Source: DYEC01 sp034434695 (lineage in GTDB: Bacteria > Chloroflexota > Anaerolineae > Anaerolineales > Anaerolineaceae). Taken from it: a stretch of DNA of 40,415 nt. The stretch is taken from the NCBI GenBank assembly GCA_034434695.1, contig DAOTYY010000036.1, forward strand, positions 1 to 40,415. Reading direction: 5' to 3'. Positions within the stretch are counted from its first letter, which is position 1. Every line of letters starts with the position of its first letter. Made by a program: the position numbers and the translations under genes. Of this stretch, positions 34,728 through 40,415 are shown piece by piece. Under the pieces are notes generated by a model. The model saw nothing but the letters and a program-made list of their open reading frames with translations, searched no databases and was not told the DNA's origin.

Positions 34728-35524
34728 ACAGAATCCGTCGTCGTACCATCCAGAAAATCCTTAAGGGTCTGCATAAAGTGTTGCGGCTCGTCCAGCATGA
34801 TGAAATGTCCTGCATTGGGATATCGTTCAATGCGCGCGGTGACAATACCATTCTGCAAAGGCTGCCATTGATCGGGATGGACAATGATGTCCCGGTTTCC
34901 ATACATCCCCATAACCGGCACCCGAATTTGATTCAAGCGTGGACGCAAATCTGTGTTGCGCAATGAAGCAATGCTTAGAAGGAAAGATTCCAGTGTCGTG
35001 CGGCTGAGATCGTTCAGAATCATATTCGGAAAGCGCTCATCCTTACACATAAAGGGTGCAGCAAGCCGCAACCCAAGGCGAAACAGCCCCATCAGGTTAA
35101 ATAGCGTAACGGCAACCGGGCGACGCCCTGCTAGTTTCAACGTAAGCGCCAAAGAAGAACCGACTATTGGCGAGCCAATCACCACCACCTTTTCAACCCG
35201 CTGCGGATATTGCATTGCCACCAGTAAACTGACTGTGCCGCCCATGCTGTGACCCACCAGCGGCGCGCGGACAATCCCCAGCTGCTCCATAAACTGATCC
35301 ACAAGGCTGACGAAATCCTGCACATCGTACGTTGTACGCTTCTTTCCCGACTCGCCAAACCCCCAAAAATCCAACGCATAGGCGCGGTAGAAGCGCCCGA
35401 GATTGTTCATTGTTTCCTGCCACAATCCCCATGATCCCAGCCAGCCATGCAAAAAAATCACCGGACGCCCGCGTCCGTACACTTCATAATGAACGATCCC
35501 CTGGCTGGTAGTAATTGAGGACAC
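34724..35524 (-). CDS. Alpha/beta hydrolase
   Basis: A 266-residue hydrolase with an intact triad: oxyanion block IFLHGWLGSWGLW, nucleophile Ser93 in LVGHSMGGTV, Asp in YGNRDIIVHP and His in NAGHFIMLDEP. It is paralogous to the protein encoded at 23622-24410, whose Ser is lost. It starts with GTG 21 nt after the GTPase stop and overlaps the V4R-like gene by 4 nt. An esterase or lactonase-type activity that generates or removes a small signal is one possibility; substrate unknown. Confidence 0.9.
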   Translation of the reverse strand: MSSITTSQGIVHYEVYGRGRPVIFLHGWLGSWGLWQETMNNLGRFYRAYALDFWGFGESGKKRTTYDVQDFVSLVDQFMEQLGIVRAPLVGHSMGGTVSLLVAMQYPQRVEKVVVIGSPIVGSSLALTLKLAGRRPVAVTLFNLMGLFRLGLRLAAPFMCKDERFPNMILNDLSRTTLESFLLSIASLRNTDLRPRLNQIRVPVMGMYGNRDIIVHPDQWQPLQNGIVTARIERYPNAGHFIMLDEPQHFMQTLKDFLDGTTTDSV

Positions 35525-35545
35525 TGAGCCATCTCGCGGGAGCTG

Positions 35546-36085
35546 TTAAGCCTTGCCCGCCTCCATCTCTTCCAGAATACTATACAAAAGTTCCAACAGA
35601 ACTGTCTTCACTTTATCTTTTTTTGTGGCAATACACGGCAATAATTTGATTTTTGAATCCAGCCGTAAAGCCACACGCATATCGGCAACATCCCAGGCAT
35701 CTTTGCAATCCTGTTTGTTCGCCGCCACAACATAAGGTGTCGGTGCATAGGCTTTGAAGGTCTCTAGAATTCCGCGCGCTTCACGAAACGTCTCCGGACG
35801 AGTGCTATCAACCAGAACAATAAAACCCAGCATCCCTTCCGATAGAATCTCCCACATGAAATCAAAACGCTTTTGCCCGGGTGTACCAAACAAGTACAAC
35901 ACAAGATCATCATCCACAGTAATACGCCCAAAATCCATCGCTACCGTTGTAGCCTCTTTCACTTGCTCATTGCGCGCGGAGATTTTTCTTTCGGTGGAAA
36001 CCACATCAATCTCACTCACTGAGCGAATGAATTCGGTTTTTCCGGCATTAAACGGTCCTGTCACTACAATTTTAACCGTCTGCAT
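35546..36085 (-). CDS. Small Ras-like GTPase (MglA/CvnD-like)
   Basis: A 179-residue P-loop GTPase. G1 is GPFNAGKT (10-17), G2 a Thr in EATTVAMDFG (about 47), G3 GTPGQ (67-71) and G4 NKQD (123-126). The G3 block has Gly where classical Ras proteins have Asp (DxxGQ); I recall LFGTPGQ-type motifs as usual in bacterial GTPases of the conservon CvnD type. AAAGGAT precedes the ATG at 36085. It sits 22 nt after a DUF4388 gene. Bacterial relatives act as switches in polarity or two-component signalling and are controlled by Roadblock or other activating proteins. Confidence 0.9.
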   Translation of the reverse strand: MQTVKIVVTGPFNAGKTEFIRSVSEIDVVSTERKISARNEQVKEATTVAMDFGRITVDDDLVLYLFGTPGQKRFDFMWEILSEGMLGFIVLVDSTRPETFREARGILETFKAYAPTPYVVAANKQDCKDAWDVADMRVALRLDSKIKLLPCIATKKDKVKTVLLELLYSILEEMEAGKA

Positions 36086-36107
36086 AAAAACGTATCCTTT
36101 AAGAGAT

Positions 36108-36923
36108 TTAGATAGCCCGAATGCGCTCAATCAGGCGGTTGACCAACGATTTTTGCTCTTCACGATTTTGTGTGGGAAACATGCTGCTGGTGACCGGAAT
36201 GGGAGCGCCTTCCGGTCGAATAATTTCCACTAAACCAGCTTGCAGCAGCCCATAAGCCACGCGACGAATTTCCAGTTCGTTCATCTTTGCCGCGCGCATG
36301 ATCTGGCGCATGGTGTTCTTCGGATTAACGTACGAAATCACCCGCCACTCTTCTACACTTAGATTGATATTACGAATGTTGGTACCGGGCCGGTCAGTGA
36401 ACTTAAGCGCCATATCCAGACTGGGAATCTCCTGCTGTAATAATTCCCATTCACGCAACTGGCGTGAGCCCTCAATAATTAAGTTTTCTAAATCCAGACG
36501 AACGGTGATCTTATCCGAAGGGGGCATCTGACCCGCTTCAAAGTGAAAGAACCCCTCCACCCAAGTAAACAACCGACGAACAATGGAAATAAAGTATTGC
36601 TGAAGGCTGCTTAGAATGTCTTCCTGACTCACATAACCGGCGTTAATCAACAACAAGCCGAGTTCCTTGTCGCTCATGTGCGCAGCGCGTTCCCTCAAAA
36701 GCCGATATTGTCCCATGGAAATTTTCTGGCTGCGATGCAAGACCCCCGCCAGACTGCCATCTTCCTGTCCGATACAGGCAAAAGCCAGCTTCCCCTCACG
36801 AAAATAAACCTGCGCTGCTTCCGTTGGTCCTTCAATCATCAACGCGCCAGTTTTTTGGGCCAGACTGATCAAATTGAGAAGCTGGGTAATCGTGAAATCC
36901 CTTAAGTTCCCTTTTAATGCCAT
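36108..36923 (-). CDS. DUF4388 (PatA N-terminal-like) regulatory protein
   Basis: A 271-residue protein starting MALKGNLRDFTITQLLNLIS, the usual opening of DUF4388 domains, with GALMIEGPTEAAQVYFREGKLAFA as the following hairpin (residues about 1-110). The middle (SDKELGLLLINAGYVSQEDILSSLQQ) is helical. The last part, about 195-250, looks like a winged helix (MRQIMRAAKMNELEIRRVAYGLLQAGLVE). DUF4388 occurs in regulators and in proteins next to small GTPases. It may contact the GTPase encoded directly downstream, in place of a Roadblock protein. The ATG at 36923 is favoured; the extension to 37025 is hydrophobic and reaches the repeat element. Confidence 0.85.
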   Translation of the reverse strand: MALKGNLRDFTITQLLNLISLAQKTGALMIEGPTEAAQVYFREGKLAFACIGQEDGSLAGVLHRSQKISMGQYRLLRERAAHMSDKELGLLLINAGYVSQEDILSSLQQYFISIVRRLFTWVEGFFHFEAGQMPPSDKITVRLDLENLIIEGSRQLREWELLQQEIPSLDMALKFTDRPGTNIRNINLSVEEWRVISYVNPKNTMRQIMRAAKMNELEIRRVAYGLLQAGLVEIIRPEGAPIPVTSSMFPTQNREEQKSLVNRLIERIRAI

Positions 36924-37005
36924 AGTCTGCTCGATTTGCCAGATTGGGAAGCTTTCATGAAGATTATACAGTAAAGCGATAAGCGCGTCAATTAAAACAA
37001 AGGAG

Positions 37006-37097
37006 GGTGTTGAAAAACAAAACACACACTCCTAATATGGCGGTAAAACAGCCTGTTTTTCATATAGATATGCGCCATATATGACTTTTTCAACACC
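37006..37097. mobile_element. 92-bp MITE-like nested palindrome
   Basis: The ends GGTGTTGAAAAA (37006-37017) and TTTTTCAACACC (37086-37097) are perfect 12-bp inverted repeats. Inside them lie ATATGGCG (37035-37042) and CGCCATAT (37073-37080), and at the centre AAAACAG/CTGTTTT (37045-37059). Short elements with such ends are often miniature derivatives of insertion sequences. No clear target duplication is visible. It could also fold as a large hairpin in RNA. Confidence 0.55.
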
Positions 37098-37113
37098 TGC
37101 GAGGCTCATTGCA

Positions 37114-37291
37114 GCGCAAATTTGTAAATTGCATTGTAGCGCAAGTTTGTAAATTGCGCGGGGCGGGTTTGACCCTCACCCCCCTGCCCCCTCTCCCATA
37201 GGAGGGAGAGGGGGAAATGTGGCGCAAGGCGGGGAAAGGCAGAAGTCAAAAGGCGGAAGGCGGAAATGCAGCGCAAGTTTGTAACTTGCGC
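37114..37291. repeat. Left cluster of 21-bp palindromes
   Basis: Three copies of a GCGCAAGTT-TGT-AACTTGCGC palindrome: a degenerate one at 37114-37133, one with a mismatch at 37139-37159, and a perfect one at 37271-37291. Four more lie beyond the other end of the STAND gene. Confidence 0.75.
37163..37228. repeat. 65-bp direct repeat, left copy
   Basis: It begins GCGGGTTTGACCCTCACC, contains a hairpin with 11-bp arms CCCCCTCTCCC/GGGAGAGGGGG around ATAGGA, and ends AAATGTGGCGCAAG. It matches 39968-40032 in the same orientation except for one substitution and one extra C. Confidence 0.85.
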
Positions 37292-37319
37292 AGCTATCGA
37301 GCAGCTTGGGTTTCCGCCT

Positions 37320-39818
37320 TCACCCTTTCGGCTTTTGGCTTTCTGCCCCGCGCTGCAGGGATTGCAGCTTGCCGGCGATTTCCGCCACCAGCAGCACATC
37401 CGGCGGGCGGTTGAGCGCCTGACAAAAACGCAGGTAATTCCCCAGCATCCCCTCCATCCACGGCGCAAACGCCTGCGGCAGGGCGAGGAAGAACGGCTTG
37501 AGCGCGCTCACCGCCTCCTGCGCCGCCGCCAGCGCCTCTTCCCGCCGCCCTAGTTCGCTCAAGCGGTTGCCCAGATTGTTGAGGCTCATGGCAAGGTCGG
37601 GCAGGAAGGCTTCCGGGCGGGTGCGGGCAAGCTCTCGATACACCCCCGCCGCCTCCTGCGCCGCCGCCAGCGCCTCCTCAAGCCGCCCCAGATCGCTCAA
37701 GCAGCTGCCCAGATTGTTGAGGCTCAGGGCAAGGCCGGGCAGGAAGGCTTCCGGGCGGGTGCGGGCAAGCTCACGATACACCCCCGCCGCCTCCTGCGCC
37801 GCCGCCAGCGCCTCTTCAAGCCGCCCCAGATCGCTCAAGCTGCTGCCCAGGTTGTTGAGCAGACGGGCACGCTCTGCGGCTTCCTCCGCCCCGAGCAGCT
37901 CAAGCTGCGCTTGATGCAGCCAGAGGCGCACCCCGTCCAGCGGCACGCTGCGCTGCGGCAGGCGCGCTTCGAGTTCATCGAGAAACGCCCGCTCCCCGCT
38001 CGGCAGCGCTTGCGCCAGCCGCTCCAGCCAGCCCTGCACCCGCTCCCGCTCCACACCCGCCGCCCACAGCCGCACCAGCGTGTCCAGCAGCGCCCGGCTC
38101 AGCCCGGCGGCCGCTGCGGGCGCCTCCCGCGCCTCCTGCGCCGCCGGCGCCGCCAGCTTCAGCAGCTCCTCCCGCTGCTTCAGCCGCTCCAGCAGGACGT
38201 AGTCCGCCAGCGGGTCGGGGACGATGACCAGCGCCTTGCTCAGCGCCGCCTGCGGGAAAAGCTTCGCCAGCCGCTCCGCCAGCCACGCCAGCGAGAGCGT
38301 CTTCCCCTCAGCGGTCTCCGTTCGCCAGAAATTCTCATGCTGACGCAGAAACGTCTCCACCCCTTTGGGGCCGGCAAACTGCCGCCCCAGCGTGGCGATC
38401 ACGCTCAGGTCCTCGACAACCTCCAGCGCCTGCTTGAGCAGGGGAGTTGAAAGCGTTTCGTCCTCGCTGCGCAGCAGCCGCTCCCAGGCTGCGCGCTCGC
38501 GCCGCCAGGTGAAACCGTACACCTCGCCCTCATCCTGACTTGCCCCCTCCAGCCGCTCGCCGGCAGCGGCGTGCAGCGCCAGCAGGCTGACCGCCAGCGG
38601 ACGCTCGGGCAGTTCTTCCGCTGTGTAGGTGATTCGCTGCGGCGGCGGCGCACCGGCCAGCTCGATAAAGCGCTGCCGCGCCTGCTCAAACAGCTCCAGC
38701 CGCTCGCCGGCGCTCATCTCCGGCAGCCAGCGCGGCTCAGTCTTCAGCTCGCAGAGCAGTTCGGGCAGGTTGGTGTACTGCGTGTCGCTGGAGCGGCCCA
38801 GCATTTCCTTCAGCCAGGCGGGCATCTCCCGCTCCAGCAGCACCACCGCCAGCGGCGGACGACCGCTTTCGCCGCGCCGAAACGCCATGACGTTGAGCAG
38901 CGCCTCCACTTCGCCCTGCCGTCCGGCGGCGTAGTCCAGCACCAGCAGCGTCGGGCGCAGGTCGGCTTCGAGGATGCTGCGGACGTTCTGGCGGTTCAGG
39001 CTGCCGGCGGCAGCGAAGGCTGTCCGCCAGCCCCGCCCCCGCAGCAGCTCGCCGGCTTCGATCAGCAGGCGGGTTTTGCCGCTCCCGCCGCCGCCAAGAT
39101 AGATGCGCAGCCCCTGCCGCTGACCCCCGTCCGCCAGCCCCTCCGCCCACTTGACCAGCTCATCCCGCTCCCTGACAAAGCCTGCTCCCCCGTACGCCGT
39201 CAGACGGTATTTCGGCGCCAGCAGGTAGGGGCGCAGCCCGCCTTCGGCGGGCGGCGGCTGCACCTGCCAGCGCAGCGCCGCCAGGCTGTCCTCCAGCAGC
39301 CAGCGGATGCGCTCAGCCAGATTGAGGATTTTCTCCGTGTCTTGTTCCACCCGCAGCAGGGTCAGGTCACGCAGCAGCGGGCGGAAGGTCTCGTGCCGCC
39401 AGAGGCAGCGGCTCAGCGTGGTCATGTACAGGGCGAGGGCGCAGCGGCGGGCGTGATCGTCCAGCCCTTTGATCTGGGCGAACTCCTCCGCCAGCACCTG
39501 ACGCGGTGCGGCATCGTCCCACTGCTGCAGCATCGCCTTCAGCGCCTGCTCGAAGGCGGGGCGGTTCTGCTGCGGCAGCATCAAGACGTGCTCGGCGGCG
39601 CGGCGCAGCTCCTCCTCCTGCTGCGCCTGACGGACAAACTCAGCTTCGGCAGCCTCCAGCAGCTCTTTGAGCTGCCGGCGGGCTTGCTCGGATTGGCGCA
39701 GGTTTTCGACGCCTTGAATCGCCCGGCGGGCGGCTGCTGCGCCGGGCAGACCGAACCAGCTCAACACCTCCAGGATGGTGTCAGCGGTTTTTGCCAGGTC
39801 GGAATGGGTGATGGTCAT
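37320..39818 (-). CDS. STAND-type P-loop NTPase with C-terminal TPR repeats
   Basis: An 832-residue protein. Residues about 1-190 are helical, with a charged coiled-coil-like part near 45-75 (QARRQLKELLEAAEAE), and are not recognised; this is where STAND proteins carry an effector. AYGGAGFVRERDELVKW leads into Walker A GGGGSGKT (242-249) and Walker B LLVLDYA (291-297). The middle is a long leucine-rich helical region. About 650-800 are TPR-like units of 46 residues (SLNNLGSCLSDLGRLEEALA and copies). STAND proteins act as signal-triggered oligomerising switches, and many bacterial ones are anti-phage sensors. AGGAGG upstream sets the ATG at 39818. The gene is clearly richer in G+C than the rest of the window and is bracketed by repeats, suggesting transfer. 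Confidence 0.85.
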   Translation of the reverse strand: MTITHSDLAKTADTILEVLSWFGLPGAAAARRAIQGVENLRQSEQARRQLKELLEAAEAEFVRQAQQEEELRRAAEHVLMLPQQNRPAFEQALKAMLQQWDDAAPRQVLAEEFAQIKGLDDHARRCALALYMTTLSRCLWRHETFRPLLRDLTLLRVEQDTEKILNLAERIRWLLEDSLAALRWQVQPPPAEGGLRPYLLAPKYRLTAYGGAGFVRERDELVKWAEGLADGGQRQGLRIYLGGGGSGKTRLLIEAGELLRGRGWRTAFAAAGSLNRQNVRSILEADLRPTLLVLDYAAGRQGEVEALLNVMAFRRGESGRPPLAVVLLEREMPAWLKEMLGRSSDTQYTNLPELLCELKTEPRWLPEMSAGERLELFEQARQRFIELAGAPPPQRITYTAEELPERPLAVSLLALHAAAGERLEGASQDEGEVYGFTWRRERAAWERLLRSEDETLSTPLLKQALEVVEDLSVIATLGRQFAGPKGVETFLRQHENFWRTETAEGKTLSLAWLAERLAKLFPQAALSKALVIVPDPLADYVLLERLKQREELLKLAAPAAQEAREAPAAAAGLSRALLDTLVRLWAAGVERERVQGWLERLAQALPSGERAFLDELEARLPQRSVPLDGVRLWLHQAQLELLGAEEAAERARLLNNLGSSLSDLGRLEEALAAAQEAAGVYRELARTRPEAFLPGLALSLNNLGSCLSDLGRLEEALAAAQEAAGVYRELARTRPEAFLPDLAMSLNNLGNRLSELGRREEALAAAQEAVSALKPFFLALPQAFAPWMEGMLGNYLRFCQALNRPPDVLLVAEIAGKLQSLQRGAESQKPKG
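37573..37848 (-). repeat. Two tandem 138-bp units within the STAND gene
   Basis: Units 37573-37710 and 37711-37848 differ at only five positions by eye (about 96% identical) and each encodes one 46-residue TPR-like unit. More diverged partial units lie on both sides. Such DNA-level identity indicates recent duplication or gene conversion. Confidence 0.85.
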
Positions 39819-39944
39819 CCTTGCCTCCTGTGGATGTCCCCCTTTGCCGGGCGGGGATGGGCGGTGATGAGGGCGTGGGGTGGTGAAAGGAAGAAGGTTT
39901 TTCTCCTGCTGCCTTTCTCCTTCGTCCTTTTGATGATAAGTGTA

Positions 39945-40135
39945 GCGCAAGTTTGGAACTCGCGCAAGCGGGTTTGACCCTCACCCCCCAGCCCCTCTCC
40001 CATAGGAGGGAGAGGGGGAAATGTGGCGCAAGTTTGTAACTTGCGCAACTATAGAGCGGCTCGGTTTTCCATGTAAGGCTGGGCAAGTTGAAAACTTGCC
40101 CTACAGGTTTTGTAGCGCAAGTTTGTACACTGCGT
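39945..40135. repeat. Right cluster of 21-bp palindromes
   Basis: Four copies: 39945-39965 (two changes), 40026-40046 (perfect, identical to 37271-37291), 40081-40101 (variant GGGCAAGTTGAAAACTTGCCC) and 40115-40135 (degenerate right arm). Several are preceded by TGTA. Confidence 0.75.
39968..40032. repeat. 65-bp direct repeat, right copy
   Basis: The same sequence and orientation as 37163-37228, with the same CCCCTCTCCC/GGGAGAGGGG hairpin. Here it runs directly into a perfect 21-bp palindrome. The two copies bracket 2.7 kb containing the STAND gene. Confidence 0.85.
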
Positions 40136-40146
40136 CGGTCGGTTTT

Positions 40147-40415
40147 TTATCCCGCCGCTTGCAGCCCGCCCAGAAACTGCGCCGAAAGCGGCGTTTGTGC
40201 AGAAGTTTGCAGCGAAACCGCCGGCGTTTGTGCAAAATTTTGCACTTTTGCGCCGCTATGATCATAATGATCATCAAGAAGAAGAAGATCCTCTCCCAGG
40301 ATATTAACTTCTTCTTCTTCTTGATCAGGCTGGTGCAAACTTTTGCAGTCGAATGGCGTTTTTTGAAAAGGAAGCACGGCATCATGAAAGACAATAATAA
40401 AATTCCCGTCTCCGG
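40147..40415 (-). CDS. Unidentified protein, C-terminal part (cut by window edge)
   Basis: Reading leftward, 89 codons are open from the window edge to a TAA at 40147. The first visible residues are GDGNFIIVFHDAVLPFQ, which look like a real folded domain end. They are followed by an acidic tract (QPDQEEEEVNILGEDLLLLDD) and a low-complexity tail with repeated AQTP (NFAQTPAV, SAQTPLSAQ) ending GGLQAAG. I do not recognise it. I prefer this frame over a competing overlapping one, which is extremely basic and ends inside a palindrome. The tail may have been added when repeats invaded the gene's 3' end. Confidence 0.5.
   Translation of the reverse strand, partial: GDGNFIIVFHDAVLPFQKTPFDCKSLHQPDQEEEEVNILGEDLLLLDDHYDHSGAKVQNFAQTPAVSLQTSAQTPLSAQFLGGLQAAG
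40273..40325. repeat. Inverted repeat with AAG/CTT triplets
   Basis: ATCAAGAAGAAGAAG (40273-40287) and CTTCTTCTTCTTGAT (40311-40325) are perfect 15-bp arms 23 bp apart, inside the unidentified right-edge gene, where they encode the Glu-rich tract and the Leu-rich tract. Confidence 0.7.

Larger units (their letters stand above)
36924..37319. other. 396-bp gene-free repeat region
   Basis: This gap between the DUF4388 and STAND genes holds no gene I can support. It contains the 92-bp nested palindrome (37006-37097), three 21-bp palindromes, one copy of the 65-bp direct repeat, and short GGCGGAA-type runs. Confidence 0.7.
39819..40146. other. 328-bp repeat region upstream of the STAND gene
   Basis: No gene is supported here. 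It contains the STAND ribosome site, the right copy of the 65-bp direct repeat and four palindromes. I see no clear sigma70 promoter for the STAND gene. Confidence 0.6.

Noticed and set aside
37114..37291. CRISPR-like array near the STAND gene
   Set aside because: The 21-bp palindromes are unevenly spaced, vary in sequence and have no uniform spacers; no cas gene is nearby.
37498..38450. Other open frames inside the STAND gene on the plus strand
   Set aside because: Their repeated Ala/Ser/Arg-rich sequences are shadows of the tandem TPR units.
38571..39977. Long open frame (468 codons) on the plus strand opposite the STAND gene
   Set aside because: Its composition (Gln, Arg, Leu, Pro and His rich) is what antisense frames of a G+C-rich gene give. 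The STAND frame has Walker motifs and TPR repeats, and this one has no recognisable domain.
40101..40394. Alternative leftward frame at the right edge
   Set aside because: It is extremely basic (KKKKK, KRRRF) and ends inside a palindrome. The overlapping frame open to the window edge looks more like protein.

Overview
The window reads as a piece of a bacterial chromosome, probably Chloroflexota and perhaps Anaerolineae. This is an inference from gene content: a DHH-CBS-tRNA nucleotidyltransferase fusion, a very long multi-GAF histidine kinase, and a DUF4388 protein paired with a small Ras-like GTPase. No rRNA or other taxonomic marker is present. Coding density is high, many genes overlap by 4 nt, and most of the sequence has moderate G+C. 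The far right is clearly more G+C-rich.

Layout. 1-8.6 kb is mainly housekeeping: the edge of a transposase-like gene, a YfcE-type phosphoesterase, the DHH-CBS-nucleotidyltransferase fusion, a GNAT acetyltransferase, a methyltransferase with a membrane protein, CTP synthase (pyrG) and enolase (eno, followed by a strong terminator). 8.7-12.0 kb is a compact leftward operon: two membrane-anchored alpha/beta hydrolases, a peroxiredoxin-like gene, an SDR and a small membrane protein. The peroxiredoxin gene carries an in-frame UGA exactly at the catalytic cysteine, followed by a hairpin that fits a bacterial SECIS, so it is very probably a selenoprotein. 12.2-14.9 kb is ruvB-queA-uracil-DNA glycosylase. 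15.0-19.0 kb holds upp, moaA, a MoeZ-type adenylyltransferase/rhodanese and a PIG-L deacetylase. 19.0-23.5 kb holds a thioredoxin-DUF2892 fusion, a DUF2892 protein, clpB, a SET-domain protein and tRNA-Phe with a clear sigma70 promoter.

23.6-36.9 kb is a signalling locus in two leftward units. The upstream unit encodes a DUF4388 protein, a CvnD/MglA-like GTPase, an alpha/beta hydrolase, a V4R-like sensor protein and a hexapeptide (left-handed beta-helix) protein. The downstream unit, behind its own sigma70-type promoter, encodes a response regulator with a degenerate GGDEF domain, a 2318-residue histidine kinase with about ten GAF domains, a CheY-like regulator, and a second alpha/beta hydrolase whose nucleophile Ser has become Gly. 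This resembles an actinobacterial conservon (sensor kinase plus GTPase), but DUF4388 stands where a Roadblock protein is expected. It is the best candidate here for an undescribed multi-protein system.

36.9-40.4 kb is an accessory patch. A G+C-rich STAND-type P-loop NTPase with near-identical TPR repeats (a candidate defence or signalling protein) lies between two direct copies of a 65-bp repeat and two clusters of a 21-bp palindrome, next to a 92-bp MITE-like nested palindrome. The right edge cuts an unidentified gene.
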